Assembly (NCBI RefSeq): GCF_024139115.2
Contig: NC_085139.1
Span: 104,270,158 to 104,334,157, forward strand
DNA length: 64,000 nucleotides
DNA from: Armigeres subalbatus
Taxonomy: Eukaryota; Arthropoda; Insecta; Diptera; Culicidae
Direction: 5' to 3'
Shown piece by piece: positions 33,748-44,344 of this stretch. The stretch's first letter is position 1. Each line of letters opens with the position of its first letter. A program made the position numbers and the translations under genes. Below the pieces are notes generated by a model. It was not told where the DNA came from and made no database searches. It was given only the letters and a program-made list of their open reading frames with translations.

Positions 33748-34383
33748 TTGTTAATTTATGCAGATCCATGATTTCGAAAATCGATCAGATTATGTTCTGG
33801 AAAATGTTCAGATTATATTTTAATACATGTGGTCTCAGCAAATGCTCTAAAAATAATACTATAGAATCAGGTATAGCTATCTTAGATCTTAACTGAAATG
33901 CTTTGAAACAGTTTATCAGTGCTTCTTTTATGTGTGACTGAATATTAGTCCAATAAAGTTGTTTTACATATGACTATATTGGATCCGTGCCATATGTTAT
34001 TCGTAAATGAAAAAGCAAACATTGTTGCTTGTATTCCTTTATCCTTGGAAAGAAATGTGCAAAAAAAATGCTAAATATTGAAATGTCTGACTTGTAGTTC
34101 CGCATAGTATTTCCGGACTTTATCTTTTCAAACCTAACTTTATTAAAAACAAATATGACTTGGTTCAGATCGATACAGATTTGCAATACAGATTTTTTGA
34201 CTTGAGATACAGATATAAAGATTTTCCGGGGCAAAAATACAGATTTAAATGTGGCAACCCTGTATACACATTCTTCATCAGCAACGGTACTGATCAAGTG
34301 AGGTTGTGTAAGCATTTGCCAGTCGGTCGTCAAGCTCAGACCCGACCGCATTGCGTAGGCAAGAGCACGCAACTCAGGTTCAG

Positions 34384-34500
34384 TTCAATCAAAGTTAATT
34401 GCCTATTTCCGGGGATTAAACCACCCGACTTGGACGTTAATTTACAATGTTATGGAAACTCATATGTGAATACGTACGTTATGTGGAAGATATTGATTTG
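34384..34500 (-). repeat. 117-bp repeat, copy 2
   Basis: See 32704-32820. It is followed directly by AATAACATAGG-type MITE sequence (34500-34610) and by GTAGTTTACGTCA (34640), which recurs as GTAGTTTACGTTA at 35105. Confidence 0.85.
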
Positions 34501-34609
34501 CTATTTTGTGTTATTTATGAATAACATAGGAATAACAAAACTTGATATAACATCAAAATTTGTTATTATTATGTTATTTGTTTGTTATTCACCTCTACTC
34601 GGGTTGACA

Positions 34610-35100
34610 CCCTGTATCCGAGTCTTCCCCTTAGACGTAGTTTACGTCAAAAGAGACGGCAATACAATTTCACTCAGCCTCTGAGTGGTTTAAAACGGGT
34701 GTGTATACAGAAGAGAAGGAACCATCCCACGACAATACTACCCAGCTTTAGCAGCATCTCCCACTCTATGAAGGAGTAGGGACTCCACTGTCTAGCGGCT
34801 GGGCCACCCCATTCATACAACCCAGTTTAATAATAGATAATACCCTAAAAGTAGGCAATTACCAAGGATTGGAACGCGCTGTATGGGGGATGCATGATGC
34901 ATGAAAGAACTAAAATTTTCAATAGTCTAGCGTTGATAATCAATAATTTCAATACTACTGGCAAATTGGTGGAAAGTTTACGAATCGATTGATATATAAA
35001 CATTAAAATCCATTGAAAGATAAAGGACCTATTAATGTTACAAATCTTACATGATTTCGTGACGGTCTCCAGTTTTGAAATTCTCATTTGACACCCTGTA
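34610..35100. other. Decayed MITE sequence, no gene
   Basis: Shares short blocks with 32180-32330 (ATGATTTCGTGACGG and CCAGTTTTGAAATTCTCATT at 35047-35085 and 32285-32325). No coding sequence. Confidence 0.5.
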
Positions 35101-35139
35101 TGACGTAGTTTACGTTAAAATCACAAGAATGAAAAACAG

Positions 35140-36980
35140 GGCAATTCGACTCCGGACTCCGAACATTTGTTTTAAATTGTTATAGATATGTGTACGTACA
35201 TGTTATGAAGTCAAGGAGCAGTAACCCTATTTGTTACCCGTTCGTTTTTGGTATAATCCCAAAAAATAAACCTCTCCAAGCTATCGATCAAAAAGAATTA
35301 ATGTCCAAGACTTACATTGCAATACATCACCTCATATTTCAACTCACCAATGGCTATAAAAAGGCAATGCACAAAACAATACACCATTATCAATGGTGCT
35401 TATCAAGATTTCATACATCGGTACGCGTTTTATTTCTGTTGGCGTCAACGCCGTTTATCCTAAAGTGTTACTCCTGCGATTTGCGCCAACTCACGCCAAC
35501 GTGTTTGAAACCAACCCGACGGTCACTGGGTAGCAAAAACCACAATATAATTCTTTGCCGATGACTGCTCGCTCTCTCGCGAGCTCACCTCAGCAGACGT
35601 CACAGTTCACACTCAATTATAGAGGTACACATCATTCGGCTCTGTAAGTGGCTTTCCTCTTGTTGTTTGCTTATTTTCGCTCTGTTTAAGGCCTATTAAT
35701 AAAGCCAGCCAAAACCCCTAGAAACCAATATCTTAGTATCTTCTTCTACTTCTTCGCCCTGACGACAACCGTGGATTACATTGCATATAAGGTAGCACGT
35801 TTAACAACACTCCAAAACCGATAAGCCACCGTATCAGTCTCCTATGTTGCTACACACGGCGCTAGCCTTGATTTCGGTGTTATTATCTGGCCACATACAA
35901 ACAGACAATGCACTACAAAGATCTTCTACGGTGGATTCAAATGCCTTCCCACTTGGTTGGCGAACATTAACTGTGCGATATATCAATTCCAGTAGTTTCA
36001 ATCATAAAAACGTTTTGATCGGTACGTTTGTTCATCTGTGATCAGACTTTCGATTAACGTTGCCCAACACAGCGCAACCATTTCAATTTTCAATTTCAAT
36101 CACCTTTATTGCATTCAAATCAGCAAATCTAGCCTAAGGTAGGATAATGCACACTTGTCAAGCGTGCTCCATTCGAAAGAAGCGATCGACCTGCTCCTCT
36201 GCGACTCGAATCATACGACTACATTCACTCACGTGCTTTCACAACAAACACGCGCGCGCGTCCATCAATTCCTTCTACATCGGGTCGGTTGTCTCGCATT
36301 GGACATTGATTGCAATGCATTGCGCGACCCAGTCCAACAGGTGAAGAGCTATTACAGGGGAACATCCATTAACAGCACGTTACAGAAGGCAATGTCCCAC
36401 GTTTTTGGTAATGCGACCTTCGAAAATTTGGTTTAATTCGTCATGTTATGTTATTCGAAACATTCCTCCCCTCGAACACCGTAACGCAATTTATGGACAT
36501 CCCCATAACGTCACCTTTCCAAGTTTATACAACGAAGCAGATCACCGCAATGACACTCACACCGATCGACTCCTTCGGAGATCCGGCCTTGGCAGCGAAA
36601 TTTCCACACCACACGGCAGAAGTGGTTCGCGTTTGGAATCCGGTCAGAACCTGACAAACGAACAGCCTCAGTTGCTCGTAGGCCCGGAATAGAACGATCG
36701 TAACTTTCCGAGATTTCCGCGGCTGAATCACGCACAGCTGGCCGTACACCGATCGTCAGTTTAGTAGTCACTTGCGACGGATAACTATTTTTGAACGTCC
36801 AAACACGTCCGGGTGCGGCACAGATCCTGCCGACGACGACAACCGCGGCGAACTGACTGAGCCGATCGAACTGAATGACGTGCTCTGCGCTCGCCGTACA
36901 TACCACCGCGGCGCGGGCAGTAGACTTTGGTTAATAATTGTGAATGGAACGCGTTGGAGTGCTTGGGCGGCGGAGCTCGT
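35140..36980 (+). pseudogene. LTR-retroelement-like segment, uncertain
   Basis: A promoter/terminator-like block (35560-35790) contains palindromic CTCTCGCGAGCTC, a TAATAAAG polyadenylation-like signal at 35696 and CTTCTTC runs. The ORF at 35844 begins with a signal-peptide-like MLLHTALALISVLLSG. Downstream frames (36155-36436, 36448-36654) include several N-x-S/T sites and are broken by a stop and a frame change. This layout could be the LTR and glycoprotein end of a decayed retroelement, but no family motif is clear. Bases 36843-36970 recur inverted at 38361-38483. I describe it only; alternatives include host UTR or promoter DNA. Confidence 0.25.
36843..36970 (-). repeat. Inverted duplicate, left copy
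   Basis: The complement of this block (ATTCAGTTCGATCGGCTCAG, then TCAGTTCGCCGCG) is found at 38361-38483. Shared landmarks are CCAAGCACTCCAACGCG and CCGCGGTGGTATGTA. The two copies face each other across 1.4 kb holding a foldback element. Confidence 0.85.
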
Positions 36981-37361
36981 CAAAATGTGGATACCGTAGA
37001 ATGGGGTGTCTTCGACAAATGTTGGTTTGCAAAAGACCCGCTTAGCATGCTGGCCAAACGGATTTAAATTCAATGAAATGTGATGCTTGCCGCGGATTAA
37101 ACCTTCCATGTTGTGTATACGCAACCGATTCTTCAAGCATTTCTTCTTTCTCTAACATACACTTTCCATAAAACGAAATACTGGCTAAGATCTAATTCAA
37201 TAGTTATTTATTACATAATAATTGTAAACAAGCTTTTGAAAATCTATGAATTTTGGGGAACAAAACTTCATGAAGTGATTTCTGTAGAATTTAATACAAA
37301 TATTGTTTGCCCTTCTGATATGAATGAGCGGGTATCATTTCAATACAAACTGCCCCCTTAT

Positions 37362-37966
37362 TCGCCCTCTATTTGATGCCCTGATGCTCTGGACAAAATA
37401 TCAGCCGAATCGGTCAACGTGTGGGCGGTTCTAAACTCGTAGGAAGTTTATATGGAAAAATGTATGCAGAAACATCCAAAACCAGTGATTTGCAGTTGGA
37501 CGGCACAATTTAGGATCAAGAACCATGATACTCATTCAGTTCTTGTAGAATTAAATACAGAATGTTATGCTGAAAACCGCGAGAAGATTGGAGTTTATTA
37601 GGCAAAGATATTAGCATTTTACTGGAGTGTTGTAGGGATGAATTTATTTCTTTTCAAAGGTAAAAGAAACGAAATTTGCTCCAACCCCACTTCAGAGAAA
37701 TGCTAATAACTTAGCCGGGAAAACTCTAATCTTCTTACGGTTTTCTGCATAATATTCTGTATAAAATTCTTCAAGATCTGAATGAGTATCATAGTTCTTC
37801 ATCGTAAGTTGTGCCGTACAACTGCAATTCACTGTTTTTGAATGTTTCTGCATACAATTTTGCATATAAACTTCCAACGAGTTTAGCACCGCCCAAGCGT
37901 TGACCGATTTGGCTTAAATTTTGTCCAGAGCATCAGGACATCGAACAGAACCGAATAAGAGGGCGG
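37362..37966. mobile_element. Foldback element (CGCCCTCTATTTGATG ends)
   Basis: Left arm 37362-37630 and right arm 37675-37966 are inverted copies. Shared words: CTGATGCTCTGGACAAAAT and CGGTCAACG on the left, CGTTGACCGATTTGG and ATTTTGTCCAGAGCATCAG on the right. The arms are about 80% identical and the loop is short. No coding sequence. Confidence 0.88.
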
Positions 37967-38360
37967 CCCACCAAAAAAATTGAAAAAAGTTTTTCCCATA
38001 CTAATTTGAGCCACCCTAATGTTTATTTTCTTAATGCTATAAAAACGTTATTATAGTTAGCTTAGCTTAGACTGACTGTACATATCAATGGTTGCTACTC
38101 CGTGATTGATCAGAGCTGGTGCGAATTGCACTTCGATCCAAGTGAATAGCGGTTAGGATTGACCATCTATTCTCGAAGTGCACGTTCCAGCAGCTCCCAA
38201 AAATTGATCAATAACGGCGCCGGCCAAGTTTCTTAATGCTATAAAAACGTTATTATAGTGTATAAAAATAAAAATACATTGGTTAAATAGTGTATAATTT
38301 TACAATGTAATGTTTAGATGTGTAGGTTTCAGATTGTGAGAAAATGTTTTTTTAGATTAT

Positions 38361-38483
38361 GCCGCCCAAGCACTCCAACGCGTTTCATTCGCGATATATT
38401 AAGTGTACTGTCCGCCGCGGTGGTATGTATCGCGAGCGCAGTGCACGTCATTCAGTTCGATCGGCTCAGTCAGTTCGCCGCGT
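38361..38483 (+). repeat. Inverted duplicate, right copy
   Basis: Counterpart of 36843-36970 (CGCGGTGGTATGTATCGCGA and GTGCACGTCATTCAGTTCGA). It leads straight into the GAGAAGTGAG array. Confidence 0.85.
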
Positions 38484-38499
38484 AAAAATTTGATTCTTT

Positions 38500-39070
38500 A
38501 TTAAGTGAAATGAAAAGTACGATGCTCGAAGTGAATAGTGACTAACGAGCACCGAGAAGTGAGAAACGAGATGTTCGAATGAGATGAGAAGTGAGATGTG
38601 ATGGTTGCGAAGCAAGAAAAACAGAAGCAAGAGGTGAAAAGTGAGAGATGATAGTTGGAAAGTGAGAAGCGAGATGTTGAGAAGTGAGTGGAGAGATAAA
38701 GAACAGAAATAGGACAAAAGAAGGAAGCAGAAAAAATAAAGCAGGGGAAAGGAAGAATCTCGTTTCTGACTTCTCGATACTCCTTTCTCACAACAATTCT
38801 CACTCCTGATTTCTCACTTCTTACTACTTACTTCTCACTACTCACTTCTTTCTTCGCCAATCTCACTTCTCACTTTCCACTACTTACTTCTCATTTCGCA
38901 CTTCTCACTGCTCACTTTTTTTTTCCAACTCCACGCATCTCACTTCTCTTTTTCCACGTCTTATTTCTCATTTTTCACTTCTCACTACTAACTTTTTATT
39001 TCTCACTTTTCATTTCTATCTACCACTTACTTCTACTACTTACTTCTCACTTTTTCCTTCTAACTAACGG
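38500..39070. repeat. Opposed GAGAAGTGAG / CACTTCTCAC arrays
   Basis: From 38505 to 38695 the plus strand iterates GAGAAGTGAGAAACGAG-like units of about 10 bp. From 38755 to 39065 it iterates the complement (TTCTCACTTCTCACTACTCA). The spacer near 38700-38755 is purine-rich. The result is a purine/pyrimidine-strand-biased foldback able to form a hairpin or triplex. Minus-strand ORFs here (38466-38803) are repeat artefacts. Confidence 0.88.
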
Positions 39071-39376
39071 CATTCGGCTAAACTATATAAACTATCGAGT
39101 TACAGAACATCGAGTTAGACAGAGTTCACAGTTCACTATATCTTTCGACGAGGAACAAAACCTTATTAAAAACTATGACAAAAATGATTAATTGAATCAA
39201 AAAGGTTTATCTCTCGGCTTCATACGAGAAAGGCAGTATCACCACAAGGAAAATTTATTTCGAAATTAAAAAAAATAAACATTTTTGGTGCGCGTATTTT
39301 AAGGAATGAGTTCCTAAAAAAATACAATGAAACCTGCAGGGTAATTAGAAGGTTTTATGAAAAAAAACGGAACACT

Positions 39377-39566
39377 CACACTTAAATCATTTCACAGATT
39401 TCGGTGAATTTTGCTTCAATTCACCGAAATCTCAACAGCAGATTTGTTCGGTAATTATTTCACTGATTTTCTGCGGTATTTTCCTTTGTTAAAATTTTTA
39501 CCGAACAGTTCTGCTGTTGAGATTTCGGTGAAATTTCACAGAAATCTGCGATTTATTTTAAGTGTG
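39377..39566. mobile_element. 190-bp MITE (CACACTTAAA ends)
   Basis: CACACTTAAATCATTTCACA on the left and AAATCTGCG with TTTAAGTGTG on the right. Arms share CAGATTTCGGTGAA and CGAAATCTCAACAGCAGA with complements. The repeated motif TTTCGGTGAATT is characteristic. Confidence 0.85.
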
Positions 39567-39796
39567 CTGCTCGCAGAGTCCTGCTGCAACAAGGACATGA
39601 TCGAAGATTCGCTTTATCCCCATCGACCGGTTCACAAGATCACGTGGCTCTCCCATGATAGCTTTATTGGAAATCTAATTGGCCACATCTGCGTCGGCCT
39701 AAATTGAAACGGAACCTCCTTCGTCACTGCTACCTCCAACGGAATAACAAGACAAAGTGGAAACATAAAAAAATCAACATGGCAGGGTATCTTCTT

Positions 39797-40026
39797 CTTC
39801 TTATATACATAAAAATGAATTTCTGTCTGTCTGAACCTTATAGACTGCGAAACTACTGAACCGATCGGCGTGAAAATTTGTATGCAGAGGTTTCTGGGGG
39901 CGGGGAAGGTTCTTAAGATAGTTCGAGACCTCTCCCCCTTTGGAAACATCAATTTCTTCATAACTCGAGAATTAATCTGAGAATAAATCAATTTTAGGAG
40001 AAACGAAGTTCGTCGGGTCTGCTAGT
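39797..40026 (+). mobile_element. Short Helitron (non-autonomous)
   Basis: Starts at a TC in TCTTCTTATATACATAAAAA and proceeds with ATGAATTTCTGTCTGTCTGA, AACTACTGAACCGATCGGCG and CATAACTCGAGAATTAATC, then ends GTCGGGTCTGCTAGT. A CTAGT terminus and this body are hallmarks of a Helitron family widespread in insects. Only one of the usual internal repeat units is present. Confidence 0.82.
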
Positions 40027-40769
40027 AGATAATAAAACTTATTTTTTTTGTAAAACGTCAGAAAAAAACAAACCATGCAATGCTTGATCTGCGGATGAGC
40101 AATGGTTGTTAAATAAGAATGGGCTGCTTATAAATAAATCGGAATGCCTATCTCACGGCGTGTTCAGTAGAACAATATTATCACAAAAAATGAGCATGGC
40201 TAAAATTTCAACTACGTGAAAATATAGCTTCTTATCTTTCATTTCCTGGGTATTTTAAAAAAATCTACCGGGGGTCCCGAACAACTTTTTTTTCCTTTCC
40301 AAATGGAACCTGCATTCTAATCTAATACCAACTGCCAGTCACGAGTCCCTTACGAGTTGACTCGTCATTTATTTTTTTAACTATTTTTCATGAATTAAAT
40401 GCAAGGAATGAATATTCTTCATGTTCTTTTATTTTGAACCTAATTTAAAAGGCTCAAATATGGAAAAGCATGACGCATTATTAAGTTCAACATTTGGCTA
40501 GCAAACATACTGCTTCGCAAGGGTTGAACCCACTAATATTTTTAACAGTGTTTGTTTAGTTTCAATTTTATACTTTTTGGATTTAAATGAAAATTAGCGA
40601 AATTCGTAGAAATTATTCCAGATAATTGAGAAATTTCAAATTGATTGTTTGAGCTCAAAAAACGACAGGATTCCGACATTCAAGACATAACGATTTCTGA
40701 AAACCTAATGATTTTTTATAACATTTCCAAGATAATATAAAACTATTTTAACCTATCGAGATAAGCATG

Positions 40770-40835
40770 CCAAGACCATGCTGCAGGTGGCTGAGTTGTA
40801 TTCCCGGGTCGGTCTAGGAAATGTTTAGGTTAGAC
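40770..40835 (+). repeat. Feilai-like SINE fragment interrupted by a hAT
   Basis: AAGACCATGCTGCAGGTGGC and TATTCCCGGGTCGGTCTAGG correspond to the middle of the Feilai consensus (see 31241-31534). The hAT starts immediately after the GGTTAGAC duplication. TTTCCTCGGCATTTCTATG (from 41468) continues on the far side. Confidence 0.65.
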
Positions 40836-41458
40836 CAGAGGTTCCCAAACTGTGGGTCGCGACCCCCAGGGGGGTCGTGGGCTGTTCAGTGATGGGTCGC
40901 GAAAGACAAATCCTAATTCATAATTTTGTTACTATTTTGTCCCACAAATCTATTCCATATTTTGAATTAGGATCTAACTAATGATTAGATGATTAAAGAA
41001 CAACAAACCTGACGATGTCAACGGCCTTTTTTTGTTATACGATATTTGGACAAGTAGAAAGAAGTCCTATACAATCCAAATGTAAGCCCCGAACCCAATC
41101 CCGATCTAAATCAAATCCAAATCTATTTAAAATCCAATCCAAATCTAATTCAAATCCAATCCAAATCTAATTCAAATCCAATCTAAATCCAATCCTAATC
41201 AAATCGAAATCCAATTCAAAATCAGTCTGAATCCAACCCAAGTTAAATTAAAATTCCATCCAATCCAATCCAAAAAATTGGCGAAATTTTGACAAATACA
41301 ATGATGGAAAATAAAACAATTTATTATAATTTGTCCAATCTAACGCGAACTCATTTTTATCTAATTTCACAAAATCAATGCATTTGGTACCTGGTGGGTC
41401 GCAAGCAATATGGGATTCTGCTAGGTGGGTCGCATATCCAAAAGTTTGGGGACCTCTG
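40836..41458. mobile_element. Non-autonomous hAT with perfect TSD
   Basis: CAGAGGTTCCCAAACT on the left, AGTTTGGGGACCTCTG on the right (one mismatch), flanked by GGTTAGAC at 40828-40835 and 41459-41466. Next to the ends are GTGGGTCGCGACCC and GGTGGGTCGCA. The interior holds an array of AATCCAAATC-type units (41085-41275). Confidence 0.93.
41085..41275 (+). repeat. AATCCAAATC tandem array
   Basis: About 17 imperfect units of roughly 10-12 bp (CCAATCCAAATCTAATTCAA and variants) inside the hAT. Strongly C/A-biased on the plus strand. Confidence 0.85.
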
Positions 41459-42489
41459 GGTTAGACATTTCCTCGGCATTTCTATGTGGGATGGTTTTAT
41501 AAAGATATTTTTGGTTTTGAAAGTAAGGAATACATTTTATTCTATGGAGTTTTTATAAATATTAACGGGACTTAATAATTAGTAAAGCTTTTCTAAATTA
41601 CGCTTCTGATCATTGTTGAGCTAGATTTTTTCCACTAGATAGATGAATAAAAGTAAAGCTCATCGATTACTTCAAAGTCTGGTGGTTGTACCAAGAGTCA
41701 TGAAAGTAAGTGTCTTTTTATAAGAAGATGCATTTGATGCATAGGGCAGGAGATTGATTTTCGTATACTGGTTAACTTTTCTGAACTCTTAGGCAATTTA
41801 GATTTTTTTAGAGTCATCCCTTCAGCACGATTTTGTGTCTAAAATTCAAACTCTTCTCCAAAACTTCTAAAACTACCCTGGTTCTGATCGTCCAGGTTTT
41901 GTGTTTGCGTTTTATGTTGGTGGTATTCGGCTTGACCAAATAATTGAACGTTATTGAAAGTGATTGCCAAAAGCAAAATAGCAATAATGCGACAACACAA
42001 TGAAAAGTGGACTAATTTTTAAATTGGTAATGAATTTCAAGTGAAAATAATCGTTTCGAATGAGTATTTCTCCAAGCTCACGCAGTGCAATATCATAGAA
42101 AGTTGCATGTTTGCCACAACATTTGTAGTAAAATGAATTTGCTTGTCTGGATGAATCACTCGTTCTCATGATATGATCTACATATTCAATATCAGTACAT
42201 ATTTTTAAGTTTTTTTTTATACCCATGTCACTTTTTGTTGAAATCAGAAGAGATTTTATTTTAAACTAAAAGCTAGATATTTACTTCCATTTTTGCCTTT
42301 ATTGTGTACTTAACATGACTCATTTTTGCGCTCATCTGTTTACCGTATATCAATTGAAATCTGATTTCTATTTGAATGAGGTATTAAGGATTTCTATGAG
42401 CATGTTGGATAGTTTTTAGTGATAAATTGAAGTTACACAATCAAAAATACGACAGAAAGAAAAGTGTAAAAAGTGAATTATGTGTATCT

Positions 42490-42625
42490 ACATTACTTCT
42501 CCTTCTTCATTTTGGCATTACATTCCCCACTAAGACATTGCCGCCTCACAGTTAAGTGTTCAATCAGCACTTCCACAGTTATTAACTGCGAGGTTTCTAA
42601 GCCAAGTTACCATTTTTTTTACCAT
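42490..42625 (-). repeat. Feilai SINE 3' fragment
   Basis: On the minus strand, AACCTCGCAGTTAATAACTG and TGGAAGTGCTGATTGAACAC, then GGCGGCAATGTC and GAATGTAATGCCAAAATGAAG with a GAAGGAGAAG tail. It matches the 3' half of 31241-31534. Confidence 0.78.
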
Positions 42626-43073
42626 CAAATTTACCACCAAAGTTTCAATTTTGGTATATATTTGGGAAAGAATTGGATGTATATGTGCATAAGATGACAA
42701 TGCAGAGCATAATCTCCATCCAAGCCTTTCTTAGCTGTTTGCAGGGGATAAAATAAATATATCGAGTTCTTCGTCATGCACTTTGACGCTTGAGCTCCAA
42801 CAAACTATTAATTTAGACTATAACTTGGTAATTTCGGTACCCCTGAGTTTATATAAGATTAGTGGAATAAAAAAATCCAGGTCTTAAAACTTAAAAATTG
42901 GTCTTAAAACTACAAACATCCGTTTCAGGGAGAAAAATGTTGTTCGAGACCCCTCGGTAGGTTTTTTTCAAATAGTCACGAAATGAAAGCTTAAGAGCTA
43001 TATTTTCACGTAGTGAAAGTTTTGGCGATGCTCATTTTTTTGTCATACAGGTCCCCCATACACACGCCGTGAT

Positions 43074-43605
43074 CTAAAGTATTCTGTTTTTCAATTAACC
43101 ACAATCTCAAAAATTTGAAAAAAAAACCTTCGAATTTTTTTGTAATCAAAATATTCTACATCTCTTATAACACACCGTTTATTATTCCCATGAATCTAGC
43201 TTTCATTTCGTCGACAGCTGTTGTCTTCTCCCAAACAATGAACAAAGTGCTGATATCGATATCAGATCAATGGTCATTATCTCCTCATTGGGGAATTGAA
43301 TTTGCGGGTTGCAAGGAGTCATCGACATGAGAAAAGAGCTAGATGGCCATGCCAACGGGAACCGCCATTAAACTTTCCGTCTGTTTTTAAGGGCTCCCAA
43401 AAACTTAAATTCAATTTATTTTTATTTTTTTTGGTTTTTAACAATAGTTTTTGGTTGGCTTTGGTTGGCCTTTAAGCCCTTCAGCTTTGGTTTTGATTCA
43501 TCTTATTTAACATTATAGCCTTAAAAGGCACGATTTAATTTATATAATTTGATAACCTAACTGACAATTCACACTAATATTTACAAAAAAATGATAACCT
43601 AATTG
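43074..43605. other. Stretch without recognised gene
   Basis: An irregular GGTTTTTAACAATAGTTTTTGGTTGGC region (in parts) and an ORF at 43115-43330 with no known motif. Nothing else is seen. Confidence 0.4.
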
Positions 43606-43815
43606 GGTTGATTTTCTATAAAACCGTCACAGGAGACCCACGTGAATTTGTGGGAAGCCGACGAGGGAAGAGCGATCACCATGTCATTATTACCACAGAA
43701 TTCTACGAACAGACCTCCGTTTTCGGCTTCCCATAATGCGCTCATGTTTTGAGTTGTCGGTCCATAAGGTTACGTGGGTCTCACGTGACGGCTTTACAAA
43801 AAATCAAATCGACCA
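43606..43815. mobile_element. 210-bp MITE (CCGTCAC/GTGACGG ends)
   Basis: GGTTGATTTTCTATAAAACC and GTCACAGGAGACCCACGT on the left, ACGTGGGTCTCACGTGACGG with TTTACAAAAAATCAAATCG on the right. The TIR is about 40 bp with a few mismatches. Non-coding. Confidence 0.82.
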
Positions 43816-44344
43816 CATAGACCAATAAACGTAGTCGAAATTAATTTATTGGTGATCACTAGAGATGTCGCAAATTAATCGATTACTTCGATTAATCGAT
43901 TCATGATAATCGAATAAGATTCAATTTGGGCGAAGTATGAGCTTGCGAGAGTTATGCGTGAAGAGATTTAACGCGCTCTTGTATGAATATCTGAAAATAT
44001 GCCACGAATCAATAGAACTGTTTACGCTTGCCGAACAGCACTTTAGCAGGTTGAAATCGCTTGGTACAGTGATCACCACGTCACTATCCAAGCCGTTCCT
44101 GGGTGGACGTTAGGCAGAATAACAGCGATTTCAACAATGCTTGTTCTCTCATATGGCCCTCTGCTAATCTTTAGTTTCTATTCATTTCACACTTGACGCT
44201 CGCTTGCGGAGTCAATCGAATCTGTATCTTCATTACTTTCATCTACTCCCTTTCGGTTTGAGTAGTATAATTATCACCGAAAAAAGCCAATAAATTAATT
44301 TCGATGAAGTCACGCGGTGATCAAAGCTTTCCTAATTATTCAAT
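43816..44344. other. Stretch without recognised gene
   Basis: TTAATCGATTACTTCGATTA is a local palindrome (43877). The remainder is unassigned and may be 5' sequence of the retrotransposon that follows. Confidence 0.4.

Larger units (their letters stand above)
33092..34262. mobile_element. Non-autonomous hAT with perfect TSD
   Basis: The ends CAGGGTTGCCAC and GTGGCAACCCTG are exact complements, flanked by TATACACA at 33084-33091 and 34263-34270. Subterminal DNA on both sides is packed with ATACAGATTT and TACAGATTTTT words. It contains a 214-bp palindrome (33261-33474) and a TTAA MITE (33620-33747). It has no transposase. Confidence 0.93.
40152..43073. mobile_element. Composite element with about 150-bp TIRs (TCACGGCGTG)
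   Basis: Bases 40152-40300 (CTCACGGCGTG, AAAAAATGAGCATGGC, ACGTGAAAATATAGCT, GGGGGTCCCGAACAAC) are mirrored at 42925-43073 (GTTGTTCGAGACCCCT, AGCTATATTTTCACGT, GATGCTCATTTTT, CACGCCGTGATC). The 2.9-kb span includes a SINE piece, a hAT (40836-41458) and a second SINE piece, but no identifiable transposase. The target duplication is unclear. Confidence 0.75.

Noticed and set aside
36511..36906. 131-codon minus-strand ORF
   Set aside because: No domain, overlaps other frames of similar length, and ends in a block that is an inverted duplicate.
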